Below, piece after piece: positions 48,301-58,800 of a stretch of DNA of 64,000 bases. The stretch's first letter is position 1, and the number at the start of each line of letters is the position of its first letter. The notes beneath the pieces are model-generated. The model was given only the letters and a program-made list of their open reading frames with translations. It had not been told where the DNA came from and ran no database searches. The translations under genes were made by a program, and so were the position numbers. Source of the DNA: Acanthopleura granulata (Eukaryota; Mollusca; Polyplacophora; Chitonida; Chitonidae); assembly GCA_016165875.1 (NCBI GenBank), contig JABBOT010000080.1, positions 15,594,064 to 15,658,063 on the forward strand. The letters run 5' to 3'.

Positions 48301-51300
48301 GTGGAGAAGAATTGTGCCCGCAGTACGGATTGTGTCGGACGGATCTGCTGTGACACCGACTTCTGTAATGCAGGGTTTGGTATAAGTAAGTACGTATATT
48401 TTTGCTTTGAGTTCTTTAATGGAGGACTTGGTCAGTGCGTATGTGTGCAAATCTGGTAGCAATTAATCATTAACGTGATTTCTGTAAATAGAGGATTTGG
48501 TATCTGTATTTTCGTTTATAAATGAGGTTATACGATATATCATTCAATTCTTTAATTCAAGATCTGTTAAAGATACGTATTTGTACGTATATGTGGCTAT
48601 GAATTATCACGCTTTAATTACGCTTGTCGTGATAGGATGTCTCAAAGACACTGACACACCTCCTGGCTAAACACATAGGATTCGTGACAATTATGAAGTC
48701 CAGTTGTAACAGGTCATGGTGACGTAGAGCTTGTTTCTGTATTTGTGCACAGCGTCACAGAGGGGCAGTGGGAAGGAGTGTACGACCATCTCGGACTGTG
48801 TGCAGACCCGTGGTCAGATGATCTGTGACCCAGGCCAGCCCTCGGAGCTTATCAAGAGGTGTCTCTGCACAGAGTCCACGGTCAACTTCGGCGCTATCTG
48901 TAGAAAAGGTACGAGTCATCACTGATTCCATCCAATTACATACAAATTCCAGAAAAACAACCACTCTGGGAGGTGTTTAGAAGGCAACTCATGCCCATCA
49001 TCGATTTGAGCAGAAAATATAGTAGCCACATCAAAACAAAAGCTGGACAAAACGACTAGGATTTGTGTGAAAATGAACAGATCGGTGCGAAACTTTAACT
49101 TGATCTGTAACTTGCCACGATAAAGCCATTGACAAAATTTCAGTTTCATACGACAAGTCATTTTGAACAAAGAAAGGCCAGGAAAACCGTTTAAGTCCAA
49201 AACAGGACAAAAAAGATTTACTTTTAGTCACAAAATGGAAGAAACGGTCTGACAAGTGAACTTGATCTGTGTACCTGATCAAGGTAAAACCACGTTATTC
49301 AATACCATGAAGTCCGGAACATGGTTGTATGGCGTGCTGATCGATTGACTGACAAGGGATAAACCAGCTACAGGCCCCACAATCTTTCCTATATCCCTCT
49401 CTTACACTATAAAGAAAATGCTTATTTCCGTCGTCCAGTAATTCCTCTAAATGTAAGTTGAGATGAGACTACACCGTTCCAAATTCTGTCATTCCTGTTT
49501 AAGCTTGGGTTGGCGAATGGTGCAGTGTGACGTCACAATGCAAGGACGACAATTCTAGTTGTAAAGGAAGTCAATGTGTCTGTGGGAATGCCTTCTTTAC
49601 CAACGAAACATCCTGTATCGCGAGTAAGTATAGACGTTTGAGTAATGTATCCGCTTCAGTCGAAAATTTTGCCAAAAGAACAGCCATGACCTGTATGTGG
49701 GTTTAATGATTTTGCATAAATTTTGCCCAGCTCCTAACTAATCTGAACATTCGTTTCGTTATAAATGATTCCTATTTTTTTTTATTTGTCTGATTGGTGC
49801 TTTACGCCGAACCCAAAAATGTTTCACTTGTACGACGGTGACAAGCGTTATGGTGAGAAGAAATCGACAATATATGGAGGTGTTTACCAAATTTTAACAT
49901 GAAACTTTCCCCCCTAAAGCATTTCAGAGGAAAGCTTTGTGTCCCATTGCTCATTCCTCCTTTTACAATATAGATTTGTAGGTAAACTTGCTTCGTGTGT
50001 CCCTTGTAGGCTCTCTGAGACGTGTGACTTTCCTCTGTGACTTTAAATTACATGTTATGGGAAATAAATGAATAAATAGATTTTAAAACAGAACAAAAAT
50101 AGATTTCTATGCAACACTTAAACTTGCCGAGAGCAAAGTAAGCATCAACGGGATTCCTATAGGTGGCATCTATACATAGTTATAAGTAAATGTAACTAAA
50201 CAGATGGAATATATTGTTTGTTTAATTTTGGCATTTGACAGAGCAATCTCTGGGCGAGGCGTATTTAGGATCACCATTGCGGTGTTCAGAACTCCATCTT
50301 AAAGTTGTTTTTTTTTAACTGATTGTATATAGTGTTTGTGGCATTTTGTCATTTTTGATAGAGCGATCTCTGGGAGAGGCGTGTTTAGAAGACCACCACT
50401 GCGGTATTCAGAACTCTATGTGTAACGGTACAACGTGTATCTGTCCCCTGGCTTTTCCCTTCTCTAACATCACCAACACCTGTTCTGGTAAGCCTAACAC
50501 TGATCATTTCGCAGCTGAGGGTCCTGCATGGAATGCTCGGTCGCTTTAAGTGTTCTTCTGACCATGGTCACTCGGGCACATGGAAACTGAGATTGCAGTT
50601 TACGCTGCACCTTTCGCCTGTTCCGCCAGAGCCAGAACGGGTTAGCGAAACTTTGGCAATATTTCAACCATAATGTGGCCAACTACAGGCTAGAGTCAGG
50701 AAGTTTGTCCACTACCATCCAATGGGCTTTGGGTTTACTCCGGACTTTAAACAAGTCAAATAAGTTTAAATTCTAAAATCTCTACTACCACTGAATTACT
50801 ACGTTTGCCCTTCTTTCATTATTTACAGTTTTCTTCCCTCACGTGTGTACTATTTGCACAATAATTGTATACGGTTTACACTTTTATGACGTCTGTAAAG
50901 TTTGCATGTGTGAGCTTTCTACAGGCGTACAGGAGCGCCTCCCCTTTCGCCGATTTCCTAACACTCTGACTAACATATTACTAATGGTTTCAGACAAATC
51001 AGTCGCACCTGAATTCGAACACTTATAGGGTGAGAGGAAGCAGGCTTAAAAACCAGGGTCTTAACTCACATGACCAGCAAAGTTGCTTGTCGTGAAAGAT
51101 ACAGACGGGAGTTTGCCGTGGTTGACCTTCCAATCGTTAGGCAACACGACTTACGGGTTCAAATCCGGCCTAGGACAAAGAATTTGTAAATAAAGGCCCT
51201 CACTCTTGCCAAAGGTCAGTGGCACTCCAGTCTCCTCCCATGAAAGTGACAGGCATCGTACATGTGAAAAACTCTTGAGAATCGCATTAAACAATAATCA

Positions 51301-51596
51301 AATAAATACGTGAAGTCACGAGGTTTGTTAGGTAAATGACGAATGGAGACGGGCTATTGCGATCAACCCCTGACCGCCATCGTAAAAATGGAAATTTCCT
51401 GAATATGGCGTTTTAAACACCATTCAAATTAATACATGAATGAAATTCCAATGTTAAATTGCAATTATCACACTGCTAATATGCACGTTTGTTTGTAGGT
51501 GGAAAACCTCATCGTATCCAAGAATGGCCTCTACCACACGCTGTGTGTTTTGTGTACTTGGTGATGTTTGGTGTTGTTGGGCTTGTATCTGTTTGA
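45333..51596 (+). CDS. Secreted, probably GPI-anchored protein: Ly6/three-finger domain plus three EB-like modules (266 aa)
   Basis: Exons are 45333-45399, 46433-46536, 48256-48385, 48753-48908, 49504-49623, 50362-50487 and 51499-51596; 801 bases, 266 aa plus stop, all GT/AG. Exon 1 encodes a signal peptide (MTRASPLVALVIGLTLEMSV). Exons 2-3 form a ten-cysteine Ly6/uPAR domain: ALICYRCSKVKG at the start and CCDTDFCNAG at the end, the family's LxCxxC and CCxxxxCN signatures. Exons 4, 5 and 6 each encode a six-cysteine module of EB type with the C-x-C near the end (RCLC, QCVC, TCIC); these three exons are phase 1-1, so they can duplicate or skip without a frame change. Exon 7 gives CS-GGKPHR followed by a hydrophobic end (AVCFVYLVMFGVVGLVSV), as in GPI-attachment signals; the anchor site is probably the Ser/Gly/Gly. 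N-glycosylation sequons occur in exons 5 and 6 (NSS, NET, NGT, NIT). Function is unknown: Ly6 proteins often bind receptors or channels, and EB modules occur in invertebrate surface proteins. The domain combination is unfamiliar to me. Confidence 0.88.
45360..45690 (+). repeat. Three-copy tandem duplication spanning the signal-peptide exon end and donor
   Basis: The end of exon 1 with its donor and about 90 bases of intron recur twice downstream. Markers: attggactgacactagaaat (45366), atgggactgacgcttgccat (45477) and atggggctgacgcttgtcat (45620), each followed by gtatttac and then gtagtttacact-like sequence. Copy 2 keeps gggtaaaact at the donor position; copy 3 has lost it. The spacing is uneven (about 111 and 143 bases). 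Confidence 0.85.
45688..45850 (-). mobile_element. SINE family A, 3' part (reverse)
   Basis: Reverse landmarks: ttttttacgccgtacccaag, acgacgtcggccagtattat, ccatccacaggttgccggcc and cacggctggagaggaagcc. It lies in intron 1 of the Ly6/EB gene. Confidence 0.88.
46558..46888 (+). mobile_element. SINE family B copy
   Basis: Ordered landmarks shared with the 11.7 and 19.2 kb copies: gactttaaaaatggtacttg, ttgctacctcgcatgg, agcaagaagacaggactggt, gtgtcttcggcatgaggctc, ccacaagaaggcacagtata. The end (tattgttgagcacgacgtaa, then aacccaaacatacatacat) closely resembles the family A end. Lies in intron 2 of the Ly6/EB gene. Confidence 0.85.
47060..47900. repeat. 30-bp degenerate minisatellite in Ly6/EB intron 2
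   Basis: The unit is tcgccaggttttgtttgtga followed by cttgttctca. Copies at 47660-47770 are nearly exact; outer copies are diverged. The 30-bp period leaves long open frames on both strands (Lys/Arg/Asn-rich on the minus strand), which are artefacts. A T/C-rich tract follows at about 47975-48010. Confidence 0.9.
49775..49870 (-). mobile_element. SINE family A fragment (reverse)
   Basis: Short reverse remnant in intron 5 of the Ly6/EB gene: ctgattggtgctttacgccg, aaaaatgtttcacttgtacg and gcgttatggtgagaagaaa. Confidence 0.65.
50215..50300 (+). pseudogene. Broken duplicate of Ly6/EB exon 6
   Basis: From 50240 the sequence agagcaatctctgggcgagg, then cgtatttaggatcaccattg and cggtgttcagaactc, copies the first 55 or so bases of exon 6, including the cagag acceptor and the flanking ttggcatttgacag intron end (compare tttgtcatttttgatag before exon 6). 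A TAG replaces the codon after the first Leu region, and the copy stops where the third cysteine would follow, with no donor. It is a dead partial module. Confidence 0.85.
51095..51440 (+). mobile_element. Two degenerate SINE-like remnants
   Basis: The first (about 51115-51300) has a tRNA-like head with B-box-like acgggttcaaatccgg and a family-like end (ctcttgagaatcgcattaaa, caataatcaaataaat). The second (about 51345-51440) keeps only tgaccgccatcgtaaaaatg, gaatatggcgttttaaacac and a short tail. Both lie in the last intron of the Ly6/EB gene. Confidence 0.65.
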
Positions 51597-51599
51597 CAT

Positions 51600-53360
51600 G
51601 AATCGGCTAAATGTAAAAAGATTTTTTGAAGAAATATAGCTACTAAAAACCTTTGCGTAGTTGCTTACCTCGTGTAGTGAGTAAACTTCTTGAAAATGTT
51701 ACACACGCGCAATTCAACATTTACGTCAGAAGTGAAATGTTATGGGGCAGGGAGGTAACAGTATAGTACATAGAAGTTAGCCGGCGATTGGTGTAGGCAG
51801 TTTACTATTCGAAAGTTATTCATTTCCCTTGAATTATGGTTTAATTATCGTACAAAATTATACAAGTACTAGGATCATGATATTCACACCAAGGATACAT
51901 TACACCATCCTATGTCATGTGACAACGTTCAGGTGCGTTCTGCATTTCTCTATGATGGTTTGTGTTGAGCGCTGTTTTGGACATTAGTTTGGAGATTATT
52001 AACCCCTAGGGCTATTGTGGTGGATGGCCCGTTAGTTTCGACGCGTGGGTTTTAAATGACGTTATTTTATTGACAAGTAAACACCAGAATCTCGCCATAA
52101 TCATTTGATAGGGATATTAAAATACTTTTGGATGTTAATCTTACATCGTTTTAGTTCATTTTTGTCCGAATGTGTTGCAGAAATACTTCAATTTGTTTAT
52201 TGGAGCATCTTGCTGAGTAGTTAATTGCTTCTCACGTGTCAGAAATTTTAATACTGCATAATAATACTTAATTTTAATACTTAATAATAATTCAAAGCAT
52301 AGGTGGCAGAATCGTCCGAACGCTGTTTATATCTAATATATATAACAAGGTACATAACCTCAATGCCTGGGAACAAAAGCCAGAGCTTAATATAACTGGA
52401 CACAAAACACGGAAAAATATTCCAATCTCAACCAAACGACGTTCGTTCGAAAGCTGACACACAAAGCTTTATGCTGATATATGAATCAACAAGCAAACAT
52501 GCTTTCTCCTGGCTACACGAGATTTGGTTGAGATTTCTGCCACCTACGGATCAAAGTGCCATGGAGTATACTTGTACTGACCTTGTCAAACACTAATTTC
52601 CATACATGACTTGTCACATATATTTATCGCGTGCTTATAAGATAACATGAATGATTCAAGCAACTCTCCGGCTGGATTTAGATTTACCAAAATAAACAGA
52701 TCATGGCTGGTTTATGAAGCAAGTAAGGCCAATTTCAAAAGAAGAAAAATGCATCCAATTTCAGCTTTATTCTGATATATACATTGAGAAACAACAAGAC
52801 GATCACATTGCTCAAAACATTAAGGTCACCATTACTTTAACTGGTTCAATCAAAATTCCATGGCTGATAGATGTGTACATAATCATTTTTAATAAGCTCA
52901 ATAACATATATTACTATACCATACAGAATTTCATAATTTACACCAACCAAATCCTCTTCATACAATGTTATTAAAGAAAAGAAACCACGACATAAATAAC
53001 TATCAAGCAAAAGATCTAAAAGCAAAAACAGTCCTACATTCAAATTGAAATTCATTGTCCTTTGGATTACAGTGTACATCCAAATACAGGAAAGTGAAAA
53101 AGTAGTTGGCGATGAATTCACGTGCACTGAAAAGTTCCTGTTAATTTATATTATCCACAAAACTTCACTGCACGGAATGAAAATAGCAATAGTAGATATA
53201 GTTTGCATTTAGCAATGATATAGGCCTAAAAGTGCGCATTAACGTATTCACCTATCCTTACTTTCGCCGAATCTGCTGTAGCCTTTAGCCGTTTAGTTTT
53301 TTGGTTTCTGTCCAAAAAGGGATAGAATCTTGAATCCAAAATGGGAGAATTCTTGCGGTT
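51600..53360. other. Gene-free, AT-rich spacer
   Basis: Between the Ly6/EB stop codon and the bursicon-like exon I see no exon with convincing splice sites, no tRNA and no clear mobile element. The first few hundred bases presumably hold the Ly6/EB 3' untranslated region. An open frame at 52714-52974 has composition typical of AT-rich chance frames. Confidence 0.5.
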
Positions 53361-53366
53361 TGACTG

Positions 53367-53754
53367 CTAAGACCGGGTTGCAAGGCCTACACATTCCCTG
53401 GGCACAGCCAGTCGGACGAACACCTGTCGGAAGTGCTTAGGGTGGCCAGGGTCAGGACACATTAACTTAGCTCGTCGAAACACGGACGTCCGTTCTTGAC
53501 AGCACTGACAGAACCGCTCTACCACTGGGACGTTAGTGAGGGATACTTGCGTGTAGGACCGACACGCTCCCTGACAAGCAAAAGACAACATCCGCTTCGG
53601 CAAACAATCCCAGTACTGCACCACATGCACCATTCTGCGCCTGCGACATTCCCGGCTACTTCCGGTGGTCAGAGAGAGGCATATTACAAATTCGAATAGA
53701 ATGGAAAAGCTGGCTTTGTGGGGGACGTTAAGTCTCGTGTAGCTTGTAGTCGAT
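53367..53754 (-). CDS. Bursicon-alpha-like cystine-knot hormone exon, frameshifted near its C-terminus
   Basis: Bursicon is a heterodimeric cystine-knot neurohormone of protostomes acting through an LGR receptor. After an acceptor-like ttttgcag the minus-strand frame is open and reads a hydrophobic, signal-like stretch (FSILFEFVICLSLTT), then REC, VVQYWDCLPKRMLSFACQGA, CRSYTQVSL, VVERFCQCCQERT, AKLMCPDPG and AVPREC. This matches the spacing of the bursicon-alpha cystine knot (cysteines 1-9 of about 11; PxxxSFAC, CxCCQE). The family normally ends CMCRPC. Here the frame reads ECVGLATRS and stops at 53367, while the next frame over reads MCRPCNPV at the same place. About four bases seem to be missing from a gaatgt-tgtagg junction, so the last two cysteines are lost in frame. 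It may be a pseudogene, an allele, or an assembly error. No upstream exon with the start codon was found. Confidence 0.8.
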
Positions 53755-54148
53755 CTGCAAAATACAATGCAGACAAATGTATACCTGAATAGATGTGAAA
53801 TGGTCTACATTATCTCAGCGTTCGTGTTTTCAATGTTGAAATAACCGATGAAATCTGCACATCACACCAGTTTATGCCCTCATTTAGGAAATTTCTCTGG
53901 CAAACCTGTATATCTGCAGTGTCTTTCATTGGATGAGTCAAAAGAAATTGGGCACCAAATCAAATCACGCGATGCTGCAATAGGCGGTAAAAAATCCTTT
54001 CGTTGTTGTTATTCAAAATGACATTTAGTTCCTTTCAACATGACACCTTCCCAGGCCACCGAGTTTACACAGTTCTGCACATTTAAATATGATTCATTGC
54101 CAGAGGTGAGGTAGCGAGATTACGAATCGAGGTGGCAATGAGAGGCGG

Positions 54149-54187
54149 CGAGGTAGCGATATTAACATAAATAATATCGCTACCTCG
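54149..54187. repeat. Perfect short inverted repeat (16-bp arms, 7-base loop)
   Basis: cgaggtagcgatatta at 54149-54164 is the exact reverse complement of taatatcgctacctcg at 54172-54187. The motif gaggtagcga also recurs at about 54110 and 54249 (aaggtagcgaaggc), so it is part of a larger, messier palindrome-rich patch. Confidence 0.9.
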
Positions 54188-55454
54188 TTACCGCGCATCG
54201 TCAACTTGCTGTCTCGCTGCTACGTTCTGTTTTCCAAAAATCGAGAAAACAAGGTAGCGAAGGCACCGCAGAGCGGGAGCGAGGCGCGGGAGTGAGGTGA
54301 ATCATCTGACCGCCTCGCCACCTCTCTTCGATACCTCCATATTATCTCGCTTTGCTGTTCCCCTTCCCACCACCACTTCTCTGCATCAGAAAGGTCGACG
54401 TAGCAATATTGTATGCAGTGTTCCGTGAATGAAGTAGTGTTTATGCATTGATAAGACACTGGCCGCACTATATAGCTTAAATATTTCCTGCACTGTGAGA
54501 AAAGTCCATGTTTTTACCACGCTGACTCTGGTGGTTTCTACAAGGGTTTTACCACTACCGTCTAGTGATAAAACACCCATACTGGGAGAAACACGTGAAC
54601 TGTGTGGTGTCCACATATTATTTCACAGGATGATATTACGGCCATGAAGACCCAGGGGAGACGATTCCAGAAATTATTTGGTACTCATTTCCATCATAAC
54701 TATCTCGTAATTAGCTCTCAACTAAAACAGCCAGACAATCAAATAAGCATTCTAAAGACTGCATAAATACTTACTTTGAAGATATAGCAAGGTTTTTTGT
54801 TGTCATCATTCATTAATTTATATAACTGTATTGCGTTGAAGGTCTTTAGTAACAAACGGCTCGTTCGTAAGAATTACGTGTGATTGCAGATAAATCTGTC
54901 TTTGACGCCGTGTTATGGGGGATGCAAGAACCCAATAAAATCAATCCCCTCCCCCATCCCCTTTCACCCGTTATGGAAGATATGAAAGCTGATTCAAACA
55001 AAAACTTCGTAAAGCCATTTGTACAGTGGAAGAACGATGTCTGTGCCAGTGTTTTTTCTTTCTTGTGGGGGGGAGGGGGGGACCAGCCTGACCAAGTGCC
55101 ATTAAGTGATGAAACTGAGTTCCGATATCTCTTGACTACGTTGCTCTCCTCTATACGAGCATCTGGAAACGGCATGGTGAATTGGGGACCTATATTTCAA
55201 TATATTCAGTGGTGCACGTGTCACAGAACGGTCCGTTACACGACTATTATGACTGTTAGTTTCCAAAAACACGTGGAAACACGTGTCAGCCTGTGGCCTT
55301 CAGGCTATCACCGTTATTTTACCGTGAAAACACCTGGCAGCATGTAACGAGTACATGAACAGCCGTGATTCATCACAAGAGAAAAGTCAGTGGATTGCCC
55401 AAATGCTTAACGTTATCAGTATATATGAAAGGGCTTATTTTAATTTGGGATTAA

Positions 55455-55725
55455 AACCTGCCGTGGCCATGGAGGTTAGAGCGCCAGCGCGGCGTAATGA
55501 CACAGGTGCCTCTCGCCGATGCGGTCGCTGGGAGTTCAAATCTAGTTCATGCTGGCTTCCTCCGGCCATGCGTGGGAATGTTCGCCAGCAACCTGCGCAT
55601 GGTCATGGGTTTCCCCCAGACAGAGCGCCCTCTTTCCTCCCATCATAAAGCTGGCCGCTGTCGTATAAGTGAAATATTCTTGAGTACGGTATAAAACACC
55701 AATCGAATAAATAAATAATTAAATA
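55455..55725 (+). mobile_element. SINE family A, nearly full length, diverged
   Basis: Head remnant (ggccatggaggttagagcgc), B-box-like gggagttcaaatctag, body (catgctggcttcctccggcc, cgccagcaacctgcgcatgg), 3' block (cccatcataaagctggccgc, gtcgtataagtgaaatattc) and tail (ataaaacaccaatcgaataa and AAAT repeats). Confidence 0.9.
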
Positions 55726-56513
55726 AAACTTGTGTGCACGTAAGAGGGTGCACCTCAAGGGTATTGTTAGACGTGCTTACCCGCAACCCATTGTGGTCCG
55801 GCTCAATGATCTTCCCCAGGCTAATTGTGCAGAGATTGGGGAACCCAGGGAATGGGAATCAGGCAAAGAACTCTTCTATCTGCAAGTCGAAAAACGCACT
55901 CGTGAACAAGCTACTCTGCACTACAGCGCTGTGGAAGGCAATCTAGAAGGCGAACGACTTTTCCGAAACCTCTGGCACTAATGTTAGAATAATTTAAACT
56001 AAATGTGATTTCAGGTTTAGTTTGTAAGCACGCGTTGGGGGAAATTAACACCATTAGGTTCTTAACAATTCAAACAACTCCTTCCCGCCCGGTAATTTTT
56101 TCGTAAGAGACAATGTCAGCGTTCAGTGCTGTAACTCAGCCCCAAACATTCTGTGGCCAATAAGCATTGGTGCACACCTTGCCTAGCATGTGCGAAGGCA
56201 GCCAGAAAAATCTTGATAACAGTTGAGTGTCAAAATCTGGAGCTTCCTATGCCAGAGGCAGGGAGAGATGCCCTGCAAAGTGAAGTGGAGGTCATTCGCA
56301 GCCTCATCACTACCTGATACTTTATGTCATGTCGCCATAAATTTCAAAGTCTAATCAATCAATAAAACCCATCTATATCACGTGTCATACCAGGACATGC
56401 AGCCTGGGCTATATCACTGCAGGATATACAAAAATCAAAACAGCATGACCACCATTTTTGATCTGTTGCTGCTGGAAGTGACGTATTAGCATTTTGTCAC
56501 CTTGGTAGCCTCG

Positions 56514-56703
56514 TGGTGACCGGCATCGTATACAAGAGAGACACCGCCAGAAGTGACCGGCGTTGTACACAAGACAGACGCCGACAACTGTGATCCGCAT
56601 TGTAGACAAGAGAGAAGTCGCCAATAGTAACCCGCGTTGTACACAAGACAGACGCCACCAACAGTGACCACATTGTAAATAAGAAAGATGTCGCCAATGA
56701 CTC
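56514..56703. repeat. Tandem repeat of about 38 bp, five copies
   Basis: The unit resembles gtgaccggcgttgtacacaa followed by gacagacgccgacaac. Copies alternate gacaga and gagaga versions. Three overlapping minus-strand frames cross it because of the near-regular period; none looks like a gene. It directly precedes the LINE remnant. Confidence 0.88.
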
Positions 56704-56763
56704 TCCAAGAACAATGTTCAAATAAGGACGCCCCTTAAGGACAAACCTAAGTCTTGCAGAGAT

Positions 56764-57340
56764 TTGTTATCACGACTGCGACAAAATTTAAGTAAAACAA
56801 AGCAGCAAAGTCCGGAATCCTCTGAGTTGATGACAAGTCCCACCACGTCAACAACAAAAACAGCTGGACATGAGACTGACGAAATGGACGACGTAAGGGT
56901 TTCAAACCCTGAATTAAAATCTCTCACTTTAGAAATGAAGACTGACATGAATGGGAAGCTTAGTTACATAGAAAAAGAAATGATATGCCTAAAAACAGAG
57001 CTAAAAGATCTTAAAAGTCGTGTAGCAGCTGTTGAGGAATCTTCCAGCCATTGAGGACAGCTTAAATTTTACTTCTGGAGAAAACTGATAGTCTTGAGAA
57101 GCTTGTTCCCGAAACAGAAGAAAAACTGAACACTTATATATCTTAAATGGGTAGACAGCTGTAACGAATGCAGGTACATGGACGTAAATGTAATCTTTTA
57201 TTATATGGGGTTGACGAGAGGGGCGGAGATGAGAACATTGAGGAGTTTGCTGGAGATTTTCTAATTGCAAATGGGCGCCCTGTACCTAAATCCACTAGGA
57301 CCCAGAACAATAACCTTGACCCCTGCCTGCAACAATCATG
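56764..57340 (+). pseudogene. Decayed LINE ORF1-like protein
   Basis: An acidic/Ser-rich start is followed by a coiled-coil-like stretch (MKTDMNGKLSYIEKEMICLK, TELKDLKSRVAAVEESS), a stop at 57051, a shifted frame (EKTDSLEKLVPETEEKLNTY), then in another frame KCNLLLYGVDERGGDENIEE and FAGDFLIANGRPVP. Coiled coil followed by a NLLLYGV...ENIEEF segment is the order in LINE ORF1 RRM-type proteins. Stops and frame changes show it is dead. No reverse-transcriptase remnant was found nearby. Confidence 0.72.
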
Positions 57341-57929
57341 AAAGTTGTGCATATACTCGACCGTGACAAGATTCTTTCAGCGACCGCCTCGCTTCACGAC
57401 ACCAGAAAGAGCGTGCGAACAGATTGGCAATGGAAGCCGGATGCGGCCACTCGAATTTTCTTACTTTCGATCATATACATATCAGGTCGAAACAGCGAAA
57501 ACACGAAAGTGCGTGGCGAAAGCCGGAATACGCGAGGCGAAAATACGAAACGGCGAAGTTAGTGCAACTTCGTATTGAAGCCGGAAGCAGTTTCGACCTT
57601 TTAAATATGTGAGCATGTTTGCTGTCGGAAGTAAGTCGGCTTTCAGCAAAACGGTTGATCCCACTCTAGGGAAATGTGAACGTTCGATCTACTTACAACT
57701 AGTGGCGTATCACAAACAAACGCACGTGGTTGAGGCTTTTCCCGGCGAACATGAACCTACAATGTACTCGCAAACATAAAGTATAAACAAATCTAATATA
57801 TTCTAGAACATGACACCTGCGTTCAAATTCCATGAAGAAGAATTTAAGAGTCGCTCGACGTAACCACAGGCATTCAGTAGGGCCGGTCTGAATGCCGGTC
57901 TCTCCTCTCGCCCAATCTGAGATCGAACC

Positions 57930-58800
57930 TGGGTATCGAGCCAGCAAAACGGCAATACGTATCGACCCAAAACTACTAAAGATCGACTGCTATTGATTTT
58001 CTCTATTCAACTGCATGTAATATATCAAGAGTCAAGCAATAGGTATCATTTTGCATGGCACACACCAATAGCTGAAGGTTCAAAATGGCAGAATATTTCT
58101 GCACGTGGAGGATAAAAAAAATTACAAATTAAATGTTAAAGTCATTTTTCTTAATTGTTACATCACACCTCCTCGCTATAATAGTTTCTACAAAGAACAT
58201 GTAGCAAAACTCAACACGAGAAAGGTTAAATCTGTGCATCATCTTTGGAGCCATTTGTTATTGGTTGTACTTGGTTATGAAAGTAAAGCTTTTAGGTCTT
58301 TTCTTGTTTATATACACTAACTGTGTTTTTCTTCAAATTTTCAGCTCCTCAATACGCATATTTCGTTAAGCAGAAACACAAACAAAAACATGATTTAATG
58401 TTACGGTCTCACACCCAGTGGTGTGGATATTCCCTTTCAAGATAAAAAAAATTAATGGGTAGAAACTTTGAAGGGAGTATCACGATGGAACTATACATAT
58501 GATGAATGATCCACGAAATCGCAAAGGATATATTTTGTGTCCACTGAGCACTTCCTCTATTTCCGTCATTGAACATTTTGATGGCTAACAGATGTAAAGC
58601 GCTCCACTGAAAAAATTACTGTGGCCTTTGCCGATGAGGTCGGGAGTTCGAATCTAGCTCACCGATAGTTTGTCTGTGCCTTAAAGTGAGAAAGTCCAGT
58701 AATAAGGTCATTTCAACCTACCTCCATGATACATGTGAAATATTCTGGTTAAGACGTAAAACATCTTAACCAGAATCAACAGATGAATCGATCAACCTAT
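57930..58800. mobile_element. Degenerate tRNA/SINE-like remnants
   Basis: At about 57900-57945 the minus strand has a B-box-like caggttcgatctcag. At about 58600-58770 the plus strand has gatgaggtcgggagttcgaa, an agaaagtccagt body trace, ccatgatacatgtgaaatat and gttaagacgtaaaacatct, an echo of the family A 3' end followed by a short inverted copy of itself (ctggttaagacgt / catcttaaccag). Confidence 0.5.

Noticed and set aside
10923..51596. Idea that GPAA1 and the GPI-anchored Ly6/EB gene form a functional cluster
   Set aside because: GPAA1 acts on all GPI-anchored proteins, and the two genes are 23 kb apart with another gene between; closeness is probably chance.
54880..55347. 155-codon plus-strand open frame
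   Set aside because: It crosses a poly-G tract, has no recognised domain, and shows no splice or polyadenylation context. Possibly chance or an old element; not enough to call a gene.
55730..55981. 83-codon plus-strand open frame after a SINE
   Set aside because: The composition is protein-like but no family, start context or partner exon is seen.
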